42,026 nucleotides of DNA, taken from an uncultured bacterium. GTDB lineage: Bacteria > Cyanobacteriota > Vampirovibrionia > Gastranaerophilales > Gastranaerophilaceae. The notes beneath the pieces are model-generated. The model saw only the letters and a list, made by a program, of their open reading frames with translations, ran no database searches and was not told where the DNA came from. Shown here piece after piece: positions 1 through 9,585 of the stretch; the stretch's first letter is position 1, and the number at the start of each line of letters is the position of its first letter. The stretch is taken from assembly GCA_949298805.1 (NCBI GenBank), contig CASFXY010000020.1, positions 1 to 42,026 of the forward strand, given 5' to 3'. Both the position numbers and the translations under genes were made by a program.

Positions 1-3
1 TAT

Positions 4-9
4 TATAAT
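4..9 (+). promoter_or_regulatory. Possible -10 box for the accD-led unit
   Basis: A consensus TATAAT hexamer sits 31 bases before the accD ATG at 41. Any -35 box would lie outside the window. In AT-rich DNA such a hexamer can occur by chance, so this is a weak call. Confidence 0.3.
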
Positions 10-40
10 ATAGCTAAAGATTTTGGTTGAGGATTTTAAG

Positions 41-907
41 ATGACACTTACCGATTGGTTTAATAAAAGAAAAATGCAGCAAATTGCAGCTCGTGATAAT
101 GATGTAAAAATTGACGACTCCATTTCAAAACTTTGGATGCTGTGTTACAACTGCAACTCGCAACTTCCAAAAAAAGATTTGGAACATAACGATATGGTTT
201 GTCCAAATTGCGACTATCACTTTAGAATTGGGGCAAAAGACAGAATAAAATTAATTTTTGACGAAAACACTTTTGTTGAAATGTTCCAAAATATCCAAGG
301 TAAAGACCCGCTTGAATTTGTAGACACGCAACCTTACACTCAAAGACAAAAATCAGCCAAAGAAAAATCAAATCTTGATGAAGCAGTTATTTGCGGGGTC
401 GGAGAAATAGACGGTCAAAAAGTTGCAACTGCCGTTATGGATTTTGATTATATGGGTGGCTCGATGGGCTCGGTTGTCGGCGAAAAAGTAACCCTTATTA
501 TGGAACATGCACTGAAAGAAAAACTACCGGTTATTGTCTTTACATCTTCAGGCGGCGCAAGAATGCAAGAAAGTGCTCTGAGCCTTATGCAAATGGCAAA
601 AACAAGTTGCGCAGTTGCAAAATTAAACGAAGCAAAACTTTTATACATAACAGTTTTAACCGAGCCTACCTTTGGCGGTGTAACGGCAAGTTTTGGAACC
701 ATAGGCGATATTATAATAGCCGAAAAAGGTGCAAGAATTGGTTTTGCAGGCAGGAGAGTTATTGAACAAACAATCAAACAAAAATTACCCGCAGATTTCC
801 AAACAGCGGAATATTTACTCAAATACGGTCAAATAGACCTTATTGTTACAAGAAAAGAAATGAAAGACAAACTTTCAAAATTAATTAAACTACATTCAAA
901 AAAATAA
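41..907 (+). CDS. accD: Acetyl-CoA carboxylase carboxyltransferase subunit beta (AccD)
   Basis: AccD pairs with AccA to move the carboxyl group from carboxybiotin to acetyl-CoA, giving malonyl-CoA for fatty-acid synthesis in the cytoplasm. The N-terminus carries the expected four-cysteine zinc ribbon (C35, C38, C54, C57), followed by a crotonase-like carboxyltransferase domain with the SSGGARMQE oxyanion segment near residue 170 and a TFGGVTASFG motif. The 288-residue length is normal for the family. The frame is open upstream to a TTG at 23, but the ATG at 41 has a GAGG 8 bases ahead and gives the usual short N-terminus, so I prefer it. accA follows after 15 bases. The biotin carboxylase and biotin carrier genes are not in the window. 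Confidence 0.96.
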   Translation: MTLTDWFNKRKMQQIAARDNDVKIDDSISKLWMLCYNCNSQLPKKDLEHNDMVCPNCDYHFRIGAKDRIKLIFDENTFVEMFQNIQGKDPLEFVDTQPYTQRQKSAKEKSNLDEAVICGVGEIDGQKVATAVMDFDYMGGSMGSVVGEKVTLIMEHALKEKLPVIVFTSSGGARMQESALSLMQMAKTSCAVAKLNEAKLLYITVLTEPTFGGVTASFGTIGDIIIAEKGARIGFAGRRVIEQTIKQKLPADFQTAEYLLKYGQIDLIVTRKEMKDKLSKLIKLHSKK

Positions 908-922
908 TAAAAGGACAAGATA

Positions 923-1873
923 ATGCAAATACTGGAATTTGAAAAGCCTATTTATAAAATGCAGGAAAAAATAGAAGAATTGAAAAAATTAAGCGCGGAT
1001 ACAAATATGGACTACAACGACGAAATTAAAAAGCTTGAAAATCAAACACAAGAATATAAAAAAGAGCTTTATGAGAGCTTAGAACCTTATCAAAAACTGC
1101 AAATAGCACGTCATCCGCAAAGACCAAACTTTTTTGATTATGTTCATTTTATGTGTGAAGATTTTATCGAACTTCACGGGGACAGAGCCGGATGTGACGA
1201 CAGAGCAATAATAGGCGGTGTTGCAGAAATTGAAGGCAAGTCTGTTATGCTTATAGGTACACAAAAAGGTAAAACCACAAAAGAAAACCTTGAATATAAT
1301 TTCGGCATGCCTCAACCGCAAGGCTACAGAAAAGCCCTAAGGCTTTTTGAACATGCTTCAAAATTTAATTTACCAATTATTACGCTTGTTGACACAATGG
1401 GCGCATATCCGGGTATGCAAGCGGAACAAACGGGGCAGGGCATTGCAATAGCAGTAAATTTAAAAGAAATGGCAAAACTTGAAGTGCCCGTTATTGCCGT
1501 TATTACAGGAGAAGGTTGCTCTGGCGGGGCACTTGGTTTAGCCGTTGCAAATAAGGTTATGATTTTAGAACATGCATACTATACGGTAATCTCTCCTGAA
1601 GGCTGTGCATCAATTCTTTGGAGAGATGCAAATATGGCTCGCGAAGCAGCAAATGCACTGAAAATTACAGGCAAAGATTTATTAAAATACAATATAGTTG
1701 ACGAAGTAATAAAAGAACCGACCGGCGGTGCTCACTACAATCCCGAAGCAATGGCACAAGAACTTAAAAAATCACTTTTAAACGCACTCGATGAATATAA
1801 AAATATGAGCCCGCAAGAACTTAAAGATGACAGATATAATAAATTCAGACGTATGGGAGTTTTTGCACAATAA
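923..1873 (+). CDS. accA: Acetyl-CoA carboxylase carboxyltransferase subunit alpha (AccA)
   Basis: This is the partner of AccD in the carboxyltransferase half of acetyl-CoA carboxylase. The 316-residue length is typical of AccA. A charged N-terminal helical region (about 1-55) precedes the carboxyltransferase domain, with GDRAGCDDRAIIGG near residue 85-100 and the glycine-rich EGCSGGALG at 197-205 that forms the carboxybiotin oxyanion pocket. An AAGGA ribosome site lies just before the ATG. The fliP start is only 15 bases beyond the stop, and no terminator is visible between them, so accDA is probably transcribed together with the flagellar export genes. Confidence 0.96.
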   Translation: MQILEFEKPIYKMQEKIEELKKLSADTNMDYNDEIKKLENQTQEYKKELYESLEPYQKLQIARHPQRPNFFDYVHFMCEDFIELHGDRAGCDDRAIIGGVAEIEGKSVMLIGTQKGKTTKENLEYNFGMPQPQGYRKALRLFEHASKFNLPIITLVDTMGAYPGMQAEQTGQGIAIAVNLKEMAKLEVPVIAVITGEGCSGGALGLAVANKVMILEHAYYTVISPEGCASILWRDANMAREAANALKITGKDLLKYNIVDEVIKEPTGGAHYNPEAMAQELKKSLLNALDEYKNMSPQELKDDRYNKFRRMGVFAQ

Positions 1874-1888
1874 AAAAGAAAGAAGTTT

Positions 1889-2653
1889 ATGGGGATAGGT
1901 TTTAAAAATTTAATAAAAATATTGGGGATATTTTGCCTTTTTATGCTGACAAATATACAAAGTTATGCAGCAATCGCATTCCCAAATATCAGCATTGGTA
2001 TGCAAGGCACAAACACGCCGCAAGAATTTACTCAAGGTGTTCAAGTTTTAATACTTTTAACTATTTTAACGCTTGCGCCCAGTATAATCATTATGACAAC
2101 AGCCTTTGTAAGAATTGTAATTGTGCTTACGCTTGCGCGCCAAGCAATAGGAACTACAAACCTTCCGCCTTCGCAAGTTATTGTTGGTCTTGCACTTATT
2201 CTCACATTTTTTGTCATGTCCCCTACGTTATCTAAAATTAACGAAACTGCTTATCAACCATACATTAAAAATCAAATAACTCAGCAAGCTGCACTTGATA
2301 ATGCAATTAAGCCGCTTAGGGTTTTTATGTTTAAACAAACACATGACAAAGAGCTTGAATTATTCAGAAATCTTGCAAAATTACCAAAATTTAAAAATCC
2401 GGATTCTGTTCCGACTTATGTTTTAATTCCCGCTTTTGTACTATCAGAATTAAAGACAGCTTTTAAAATAGGTTTTATTATATTCTTGCCGTTTCTTGTA
2501 ATAGATATTGTAGTGGCAAGTATTCTTGTTTCTATGGGTATGCTTTTTTTACCACCGACAACAATTGCTATGCCCTTTAAACTTATTATGTTTGTTATGG
2601 TTGACGGATGGTATTTAATCACAAAATCGCTCATAGAAGGCTTTGTAACATAA
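1889..2653 (+). CDS. fliP: Flagellar export apparatus protein FliP
   Basis: FliP is a core gate protein of the flagellar type III export apparatus and forms the FliP5-FliQ4-FliR1 channel in the inner membrane. The protein has an N-terminal signal peptide-like segment (about 1-28), as FliP proteins do, then four membrane segments. Family hallmarks include the segments TAFVRIVIVLTLAR and VPTYVLIPAFVLSELKTAF. The 254-residue length is standard. The ribosome site is a weak AAAGAAAG. fliQ follows 10 bases later. No fliO is found ahead of fliP, where it often lies; accA occupies that place. Confidence 0.96.
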   Translation: MGIGFKNLIKILGIFCLFMLTNIQSYAAIAFPNISIGMQGTNTPQEFTQGVQVLILLTILTLAPSIIIMTTAFVRIVIVLTLARQAIGTTNLPPSQVIVGLALILTFFVMSPTLSKINETAYQPYIKNQITQQAALDNAIKPLRVFMFKQTHDKELELFRNLAKLPKFKNPDSVPTYVLIPAFVLSELKTAFKIGFIIFLPFLVIDIVVASILVSMGMLFLPPTTIAMPFKLIMFVMVDGWYLITKSLIEGFVT

Positions 2654-2663
2654 GGAGAAAAAA

Positions 2664-2933
2664 ATGGAAGAAGAAATATTTTTAACTATTTTTCAAAAAG
2701 TCCTTGTGCTTACAATGGAAATGTGTGCACCTGTCTTAATAACATCAATCGTAGTGGGCTTATTAATAAGCATAGTACAATCCGTAACACAAATTCAGGA
2801 ATCAACTCTTACTTTTGTACCTAAAATTTTTGCATGTATTTTGGCACTAATTGTCTGCATGCCTTGGATGCTTAGCATTTTTATTTCAAGAACAAATGAA
2901 CTTTTTGATTACATGAGAACTTTTATAGGGTGA
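2664..2933 (+). CDS. fliQ: Flagellar export apparatus protein FliQ
   Basis: FliQ is a small two-helix membrane subunit of the export gate. The 89 residues contain two hydrophobic helices (about 15-40 and 52-75), with the family segment QSVTQIQESTLTFVPK between them. An AAGGAG site lies ahead of the ATG. It sits between fliP and fliR with gaps of about 10 bases on each side, the conserved fliPQR order. Confidence 0.95.
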   Translation: MEEEIFLTIFQKVLVLTMEMCAPVLITSIVVGLLISIVQSVTQIQESTLTFVPKIFACILALIVCMPWMLSIFISRTNELFDYMRTFIG

Positions 2934-2941
2934 GGTAAAAA

Positions 2942-3733
2942 ATGCCTGATGCACCAAGCCTTTTAACACTCTTTTCGCCAAAAAACATTGTTGTATTTAT
3001 GCTTATTTTCACAAGAATGTCGGGGCTTTTTGCAACAGCACCGTTTTTTTCAACTTTTCAAATGCCAGAGCAAGTTAAAATCTGGCTTTGTGCTTTAATT
3101 TCTTTTATTTTATACCCGATTTTAAGTGCAAAAGCTCATTTTATTATGCCAAATTCAATGCCGGAGTTTGCAGTGTTAATTACAATTGAATTCTGCATAG
3201 GCTTTGCCATAGGTTTTATTGCAAATCTTTTATTTGCGGGAGTTTCAATGGTCGGAGAGCTGATAAGCATACAAATGGGCTTGTCAATGGCAAATGTACT
3301 TGACCCAGTTTCAGGTGAAAGCTCAACCATAATGTCAAGCTTATACACATACCTTGCCACCCTTGTTTTTTTGGGTATAGGTGCTTATGAATACCTTTTT
3401 GCCGCAGTTTATAAAAGTTTTTTTGCCATGCCTGTAGGTTTTGAGGGCGTATTTAATGCAGGAGTAATAGAGGGCACAATGACACTTGCCGGGCAAATGT
3501 TTCAAATAGCTTTTGGGCTTGCTATGCCAATTTTTTCAGTACTTTTGGTATGCGATATTTTGCTTGGCATGATGAATAAAGTTATGCCGCAAATGAATAT
3601 ATTTATGGTTTCATTACCATTTAAAGTATTTTTAGGGCTTATTTTGATTCTTTTATTCTTAAAAGGGTCTGTTGCTTATTTAATGGATGTAATGGCACAA
3701 TATTTGCAGGGAATTCTGCATTTGTTCACATAA
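2942..3733 (+). CDS. fliR: Flagellar export apparatus protein FliR
   Basis: FliR is the single-copy subunit that completes the FliPQR export gate and contacts FlhB. The 263-residue protein is strongly hydrophobic with about six membrane segments. It shows the FliR landmarks FTRMSGLFATAPFF near residue 23 and the segment from GELISIQMG to MANVLDP near 100-122. A GAGG ribosome site overlaps the fliQ stop region. flhB follows after 24 bases, as in many bacteria. Confidence 0.95.
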   Translation: MPDAPSLLTLFSPKNIVVFMLIFTRMSGLFATAPFFSTFQMPEQVKIWLCALISFILYPILSAKAHFIMPNSMPEFAVLITIEFCIGFAIGFIANLLFAGVSMVGELISIQMGLSMANVLDPVSGESSTIMSSLYTYLATLVFLGIGAYEYLFAAVYKSFFAMPVGFEGVFNAGVIEGTMTLAGQMFQIAFGLAMPIFSVLLVCDILLGMMNKVMPQMNIFMVSLPFKVFLGLILILLFLKGSVAYLMDVMAQYLQGILHLFT

Positions 3734-3757
3734 GGGAAAAAGTTTATAATATAAAGT

Positions 3758-4828
3758 ATGGCTAACGAAGAAAGAACAGAAAGCGCCACCCCCAAGCGGC
3801 GGGAGAAGGAAAGAGACAGAGGAAATATTGCAAAAAGTCAGGATTTTACATCCTCACTTATGCTGACTTTAGGCGTAGGACTTATGTATATGCTTTCCTC
3901 TACTATGCTGCAAAAAATTCAAAATATTTTATATCAAGCTTTTACTCATCTTGACCCTAAAGAAATTAACGAGTCGAACCCCATGGGGATATTTATACCT
4001 TATGCACAAGTAACGGGTGAAATTCTTGTGCCGTTTCTTTTCCTTTTGTGCCTTGGCGCAGCGCTGATTTTAAGATTGCAAACAGGTGCACTTTTTGCAA
4101 AAGAAGCACTAAAACCAAATTTTGATAAACTCATGCCTGGCAATATGATAAAAACACTCTTGAAAAAATTTAATTTTTTTGAACCAAAGACTATGATGGA
4201 GCTTGTAAAATCATTGGCAAAACTCTCAGCAGTAGGTCTGGTAGGGTTTAATGTAATAAACAAAAGAAAAGGTGACCTTTTTGCCACAATAGGAATGGAT
4301 GTTAATACAAGTTTTGCAATTGTCGGTTCGGTTATTATGGAACTTATTGTAAACATTTGCATAATTCTTTTAATTGTAGGCATTATTGATAAGAAATTTC
4401 AGGATTATCAATACGAAAAATCAATCAAAATGACAAAACAGGAAGTCAAAGACGAATGGAAAAATTTAGAAGGGGATCCCAAAATTAAAAGCAAGGTTCG
4501 CGCTTTTCAAATGCAAATTATGCAACAAAAAATGATGTCATCGGTAAAACAAGCAGATGTTGTTGTTGTAAACCCTACACATTATGCGGTTGCAATTAAA
4601 TATGATCCTGAAAATACCCCTGTTCCGCAAGTTTTAGCTAAAGGTGTAGATTTTCTTGCCTTTAAAATAAGAGAAATTGCCAAAAACAACAATATACCGA
4701 TTGTAGAAAATAAACCTCTTGCACAAAGTTTGTACAAATTAGTACCAATTGGTGGTATAATACCACAAGAACTATATGTGGCTGTAGCTGAGGTTCTAAG
4801 ATTTGTCTACTCGGCAAAAGGAAGGTAA
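3758..4828 (+). CDS. flhB: Flagellar export switch protein FlhB
   Basis: FlhB switches the export apparatus from rod/hook to filament substrates. The first residues (ERTESATPKRREKERDRGN) are the typical basic N-terminus, followed by four membrane helices and a cytoplasmic domain. The autocleavage motif NPTH is intact at residues 272-275, so the protein should self-cleave between N272 and P273. Length 356 is normal. The segment just before the start (about 3735-3757) has no strong ribosome site. flhA follows after 25 bases. Confidence 0.96.
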   Translation: MANEERTESATPKRREKERDRGNIAKSQDFTSSLMLTLGVGLMYMLSSTMLQKIQNILYQAFTHLDPKEINESNPMGIFIPYAQVTGEILVPFLFLLCLGAALILRLQTGALFAKEALKPNFDKLMPGNMIKTLLKKFNFFEPKTMMELVKSLAKLSAVGLVGFNVINKRKGDLFATIGMDVNTSFAIVGSVIMELIVNICIILLIVGIIDKKFQDYQYEKSIKMTKQEVKDEWKNLEGDPKIKSKVRAFQMQIMQQKMMSSVKQADVVVVNPTHYAVAIKYDPENTPVPQVLAKGVDFLAFKIREIAKNNNIPIVENKPLAQSLYKLVPIGGIIPQELYVAVAEVLRFVYSAKGR

Positions 4829-4853
4829 TAAACAAGGGGAGAGAGTATAACAG

Positions 4854-6956
4854 TTGGGTAAGCTGGCACTGTTACTTAAAAATAACGACATAGTTTTTGC
4901 AATAGGTCTGGTAGTAATAGTCCTTATGATGGTTATACCAATGCCACCGCAATTGCTTGACCTTTTGCTTACAATAAATATCTCGCTTTCCGTTTTAATA
5001 CTTCTTGTATGTCTATATACAAAAGAGCCTCTTGATTATTCATCTTTCCCCACAATACTTCTTGTTGCAACATTGTTTAGGCTTGGTCTAAATGTAACCT
5101 CAACCCGCTTAATATTGCTTGAAGCAAATGCCGGCAGCGTTATTGAATCTTTCGGGCAATTTGTAATAGGCGGTAATTACGTTGTCGGTTTTGTAATATT
5201 TGTAATACTTGTAATTATCAACTTTATGGTAATTACAGGTGGCGCCGGAAGGGTTGCTGAAGTTTCCGCAAGATTTACTTTAGATTCAATGCCGGGTAAG
5301 CAATTATCAATTGATGCCGATTTAAACTCAGGCTTAATTGATGAAAAAGAAGCCAAACTAAGACGTAAAAAACTTGAACGTGAAGCTGATTTTTACGGCA
5401 CCATGGATGGTGCTTCAAAATTTGTTAAAGGCGATGCAACCGCAGGTATTATAATTACCGTAATAAATATTGTCGGAGGCTTAATTATAGGTATATTGCA
5501 ACTAAAAATGGCACCTGCAACAGCACTTTCAACATATACCATTTTAACAGTAGGCGACGGTCTTGTATCCCAAATACCCGCCCTTATAATCTCTACTGCG
5601 ACAGGTTTGATTATAAGCAGAGCCTCAGGGTCTGACCGCCCACTAAGTGAAGATATCGGGCTTGAAATGTTTTCAAATCCAAAAGTTCTCTTTATTGTAT
5701 CAGGACTTTTATTCTTTATGGGCATTGTTCCGGGCATGCCTACAGTCCCGTTTCTTTTGGTTTCAATAGCTTCAGGCTGGTATGGTTGGAATAAACATAA
5801 AGATATACAAAAACAAGAAGCACAAGAACTTAAAGCCCAAGAAGATGCAAAAAAAGCCCAAAAACTTGGCAAAAAACGCAAGAAAGCAACACGCGAAAGC
5901 GTTCTTGAACTCCTGAACGTTGAAACACTTGAAATTGAAATAGGATACAGACTTGTAAGCCTTTTAGACCCTGAAAAAGGCGGGGATTTGCTCGACAGAA
6001 TTGCACAAATCAGACGTCAAAGCGCACTTGACCTTGGCATTGTGCTACCCTCAATTCGCGTGAGAGATAATTTACAACTACCCCCTAATACTTATCAGGT
6101 AAAATTAAAGGGCGTTTCAATAGAATCAGGGGAAGTTTATCCGGAACGTTCTCTTGCAATGAACTCTATGGGTGGTGCAGAAGACCCTAATATTAAAGGC
6201 ATTAACACCATCGAACCGGCCTTTAAGCTTCCTGCAATTTGGATTGAAGAAAAAGACAAAGAATACGCAGAAACAGTAGGCTATACTGTCGTTAGTCCCT
6301 CGGCAGTTATATCAACTCACTTGACAGAAATAATCAGAAAAAATGCAAGCGAAATAATAACACGTGCAGACGTACAACAACTTATAGACAACCTTAAAAA
6401 AGAAGTATCGGATGAATACGTTAATGATCTTATGAAAGAAATTTCAACCGCCGATGTCCAACAAATTATTCAAAACCTTTTAAAAGAATGTGTTTCCATA
6501 AGGGATTTAAAAACAATCCTTGAAACAATGAGTTTACAGGCAAGAACAAACAAAAATCATAATGCATTAACGGAATTTTGTCGCCAAGCTTTAGCCAGAA
6601 ATATTTGCAAACAAAATCTGGCAGATACTGGCGAATTACTTGCAATTACACTTTCTCAAGATGTAGAACAGCAAATCGCACAAGGCGTTAACCCTGATGG
6701 AGAAAGCTTAACACTTAATCCCGATTTTGTTAAAAAACTTATGGACAGCTTAAATCTTGAATTTACAAAAGCAGTACAACAAACAGGTAATCGTCCCGTT
6801 ATATTATGCTCATCGCCCATAAGGTTGATTTTTAGAAGATTGATTGAAAGAACTTACCCACAAATTGTTATAATGTCATATAATGAAGTAACAAATAATA
6901 CAAAAGCAAAATCAATAGGTACGATAAGAACAGACCTGAAAACGGCAACCGTATAA
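4854..6956 (+). CDS. flhA: Flagellar export protein FlhA
   Basis: FlhA is the largest export gate protein. It has eight N-terminal membrane helices (about 1-320) and a cytoplasmic ring domain that receives export chaperone complexes. The FHIPEP signature region is present around residues 140-190 (for example RFTLDSMPGKQLSIDADL), and the linker near 320-345 is rich in K, E and A. Total length 700 is typical. The start is TTG at 4854: an in-frame stop lies at 4848, an AAGGGGAGAG site lies just upstream, and the next Met would cut into the first membrane helix. Confidence 0.95.
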   Translation: MGKLALLLKNNDIVFAIGLVVIVLMMVIPMPPQLLDLLLTINISLSVLILLVCLYTKEPLDYSSFPTILLVATLFRLGLNVTSTRLILLEANAGSVIESFGQFVIGGNYVVGFVIFVILVIINFMVITGGAGRVAEVSARFTLDSMPGKQLSIDADLNSGLIDEKEAKLRRKKLEREADFYGTMDGASKFVKGDATAGIIITVINIVGGLIIGILQLKMAPATALSTYTILTVGDGLVSQIPALIISTATGLIISRASGSDRPLSEDIGLEMFSNPKVLFIVSGLLFFMGIVPGMPTVPFLLVSIASGWYGWNKHKDIQKQEAQELKAQEDAKKAQKLGKKRKKATRESVLELLNVETLEIEIGYRLVSLLDPEKGGDLLDRIAQIRRQSALDLGIVLPSIRVRDNLQLPPNTYQVKLKGVSIESGEVYPERSLAMNSMGGAEDPNIKGINTIEPAFKLPAIWIEEKDKEYAETVGYTVVSPSAVISTHLTEIIRKNASEIITRADVQQLIDNLKKEVSDEYVNDLMKEISTADVQQIIQNLLKECVSIRDLKTILETMSLQARTNKNHNALTEFCRQALARNICKQNLADTGELLAITLSQDVEQQIAQGVNPDGESLTLNPDFVKKLMDSLNLEFTKAVQQTGNRPVILCSSPIRLIFRRLIERTYPQIVIMSYNEVTNNTKAKSIGTIRTDLKTATV

Positions 6957-6970
6957 AATGAGGAAAAAAT

Positions 6971-7591
6971 ATGCGTGAAATAATAAAAAAAGGACATGAT
7001 TTCAGAATAATTCCGCAAAATTTTGAAAGCGCAACTATTTTTGAAATAAAAAATATAAATGACAACAATATCGAAATAGAACTTACAAAAGCAACCCTTG
7101 AGGAGCTCAAAGATTACCAAAAAGGTGCAAAGGTCGAGGTTTTCGGTTCGGGAACAGACGGTCTTTTATTTTTCGAAACATCAATAGAAGAACAAAACGG
7201 TAAAAATTTAAAAATAGGTATACCGGCAAATTACAATAATATACAAAGACGAGAATACTCCCGTGTTAAATTTATGGGAGAAGTAAACCTTGAAAATGAA
7301 AAGGATAATATCATATCGGTAGAAGATATTTCCGCAGGCGGAATGAAACTCATTACAAAAAAACCACTTGATGCCACAAAAGATTATAAAATGCAGATTA
7401 AACTAATAAATAATCTTACAATTAATTGTTTGTTGCATCCCATAAGAATCGAAGAACAAAAAGATGCAAGAGGTACTTCCTACGCAATTTCAGGATGTTA
7501 TAAGGAAATATCAAGCATAGACAGAATAGCGCTTGTTCAATACTCGTTTAAAATTTTAATGGAAACCGAAAACAAAGAAAATGGAAGATAG
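6971..7591 (+). CDS. PilZ domain protein, YcgR-like c-di-GMP receptor
   Basis: The protein has an N-terminal YcgR-N-like beta domain (about 10-85) and a C-terminal PilZ domain. Both c-di-GMP binding motifs are visible: RxxxR at R94-R98 and DxSxxG at D119-G124. By analogy to YcgR it would slow or steer the flagellar motor when c-di-GMP rises; that role is inferred, not shown. A GAGG site precedes the ATG. It follows flhA by 14 bases and overlaps the next gene by 11 bases, which ties it to the flagellar unit. Confidence 0.85.
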   Translation: MREIIKKGHDFRIIPQNFESATIFEIKNINDNNIEIELTKATLEELKDYQKGAKVEVFGSGTDGLLFFETSIEEQNGKNLKIGIPANYNNIQRREYSRVKFMGEVNLENEKDNIISVEDISAGGMKLITKKPLDATKDYKMQIKLINNLTINCLLHPIRIEEQKDARGTSYAISGCYKEISSIDRIALVQYSFKILMETENKENGR

Positions 7592-7961
7592 AGCAGAAGA
7601 AAAAATTTCCTACCAAAAAAGCCTTAGCACATTGTTTGCCTCATCTTCAATGTTGGCATTCGGTACGTTAAGTCTTTTAAATAATTTCTCACTGGATTAT
7701 TACAGTATACTTTTTATGCTCTCAATTGTTATCCCTGTTTCGCTTTCCATGGGCTTTATAGGTTTTATTATAGGAAAAATTTTTGATTTAGGTGAAGATT
7801 TTCACCCTTTTAAAATAAAAAGAAAAGGCTCAAAACCTGCCATAGATAACGCTTACAAAATTCAAAGCATGTTCTCGTCAGATATCGAAACAGAAGATGA
7901 AAACATGCAAAGTATGTTTGACACAAGCAATGAAACGGAAAAAGATGAACAAAGTGAATAA
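7581..7961 (+). CDS. Small membrane protein of unknown function
   Basis: I do not recognise this 126-residue protein. Two hydrophobic helices are visible (about 18-34 and 40-66), the second glycine-rich. A basic patch follows (FKIKRKGSKP, near 75) and then an acidic, Ser/Thr-rich tail containing a small repeat (IQSMFSSDIETEDEN and MQSMFDTSNETEKDE). It overlaps the PilZ gene upstream by 11 bases and the histidine kinase downstream, so it is translationally coupled to both. A role as membrane partner of the PilZ or kinase protein is only a guess from context. Confidence 0.75.
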   Translation: MEDRAEEKISYQKSLSTLFASSSMLAFGTLSLLNNFSLDYYSILFMLSIVIPVSLSMGFIGFIIGKIFDLGEDFHPFKIKRKGSKPAIDNAYKIQSMFSSDIETEDENMQSMFDTSNETEKDEQSE

Positions 7962-9582
7962 TTTTTTAGGAAAATTAAAAAAAATAAAAACCGAAAACAA
8001 AAAGCATTTGGGCACATATCTTGCACTTGTTACAGGTTTTCTAATTGCCGGCGTAATAATCATTACAATGAGTTACGTATTTAATCATATTAAATATCTG
8101 GCAATTGAATATGACACAAAATTAAAAACTTTTAATTATTCCTTATCATCCCTTCTTGGTGAAACATTTGAAGATGCATACCAAGCAAACGACACAAAAA
8201 GAATATACGAAATATCAAACAATCTTCAAGCTAGAGGCATGATAGCATATATTTACGCAGTTGAATCAAATTCAGGCAAGGTTTTCTTCTCGACAATAAA
8301 TCAAATCATGGATAAAAATAGTGAAGATGCAAAAAAAATAATATTCCTAAAATATCAAAAACATAGCCTTATTGAAACAAGCTCAAGCACACGAAATTAT
8401 ACATTGTATATTGGAATTCCCGACGAAAAAATTGCAATAACACATCTAAATTCACTATTTGAAAATATAAAAATATTCCTTGCACTATTTTTATTTTTAG
8501 GAGTTCTTGCCAGTGCGGCAATTTCCAAATTAATTTTAAATCCGATTAACGAATTGACCAAAGGAGTAAAAGAATTTGCAAACGGAAATTTTGATTTCAG
8601 ATTAAAAGAATCTAACTTTGCCGAAATAAATGAGCTTGTTAACGCATATAACTACATGGCTTTTCAACTTCATGACCTGTATGATTCCCTTGAATTAAAA
8701 GTTCAAGAAAGAACACTTGCACTGGAAAGAGCAAACCAGGAAATTAAAGAAACTCAAGCAATGATGGTACACTCAGAAAAAATGCGTTCATTAGGAGAAC
8801 TTGTAGCAGGTATTGCTCATGAAATAAATAACCCTGTTAACTTTATTCATGGAAATATTGTAATTTTAGACAAATATGTAAAAGATATGTTTTCTTTAAT
8901 TGATTTATACATAGAAAACGAAAATTCAATTCCTGAAGAAGAAATGAAAAAAATCAGCAAGAAAAAAGCTGATATTGATATAGATTTTATAAGAGATGAT
9001 GTTAAAGACCTTATAAAAAGCTGCATAGAAGGAACAGAAAGAACAAAAAATATTGTTCTTGACCTCAAAAATTTCTCCAGAATGGAAGAAATGGTGCTTA
9101 CGCAATTTAATATCCCCAAAGAAATAGACACTACTTTAAATATTTTAAATAACAAATATAAAAACAGAATTACCGTTGTAAAAGATTATGAACAAAATGT
9201 TCCAAAAATAGAGGCTTACGGCGGACAATTAAACCAAGTATTTATGAATATTTTAGACAATGCTCAATATGCAATAAAAAAAGAAGGTACGGTTACAATT
9301 AGTGTTAAGCGAGAAGGCGAAAATGTTGTAATTAAATTTTCCGACACCGGCGAAGGTATTAAAAAAGAAGATATTAAAAAAGTTTTCGAACCCTTCTTTA
9401 CTACAAAACCAGTCGGACAAGGAACAGGGCTTGGTATGTCAATTACATATCGTGTTATAAAAAATCACAACGGTGATATTTCAATTGATTCCGAAATTGG
9501 TAAAGGCACAACTTTTACAATAAAATTGCCAATAAATTATAAAAATAATGATAAAAATTTAGAAGAAACACAGGAGTGTTAA
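7945..9582 (+). CDS. Membrane sensor histidine kinase
   Basis: This is a two-component sensor kinase of 545 residues. Order: a membrane helix (about 20-45), an extracytoplasmic sensor domain (about 45-170) without clear homology, a second membrane helix (about 173-195), a HAMP linker, a coiled coil, a HisKA-like dimerisation helix with phospho-acceptor H292 in the motif GIAHEINNP, and a HATPase domain with N box (NQVFMNILDNAQYA), G1 (DTGEGI) and G2 (GTGLGMSI). The frame is open to 7897. I chose the ATG at 7945 because a GGAAAA lies just ahead and it limits the overlap with the previous gene to 17 bases. The response regulator follows 3 bases later and is its likely partner. Confidence 0.9.
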   Translation: MNKVNNFLGKLKKIKTENKKHLGTYLALVTGFLIAGVIIITMSYVFNHIKYLAIEYDTKLKTFNYSLSSLLGETFEDAYQANDTKRIYEISNNLQARGMIAYIYAVESNSGKVFFSTINQIMDKNSEDAKKIIFLKYQKHSLIETSSSTRNYTLYIGIPDEKIAITHLNSLFENIKIFLALFLFLGVLASAAISKLILNPINELTKGVKEFANGNFDFRLKESNFAEINELVNAYNYMAFQLHDLYDSLELKVQERTLALERANQEIKETQAMMVHSEKMRSLGELVAGIAHEINNPVNFIHGNIVILDKYVKDMFSLIDLYIENENSIPEEEMKKISKKKADIDIDFIRDDVKDLIKSCIEGTERTKNIVLDLKNFSRMEEMVLTQFNIPKEIDTTLNILNNKYKNRITVVKDYEQNVPKIEAYGGQLNQVFMNILDNAQYAIKKEGTVTISVKREGENVVIKFSDTGEGIKKEDIKKVFEPFFTTKPVGQGTGLGMSITYRVIKNHNGDISIDSEIGKGTTFTIKLPINYKNNDKNLEETQEC

Positions 9583-9585
9583 TAA

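Noticed and set aside
4991-5021. GTCTATA inside flhA as a second copy of the XRE dyad
   Set aside because: Only one half matches and it lies within a coding sequence.
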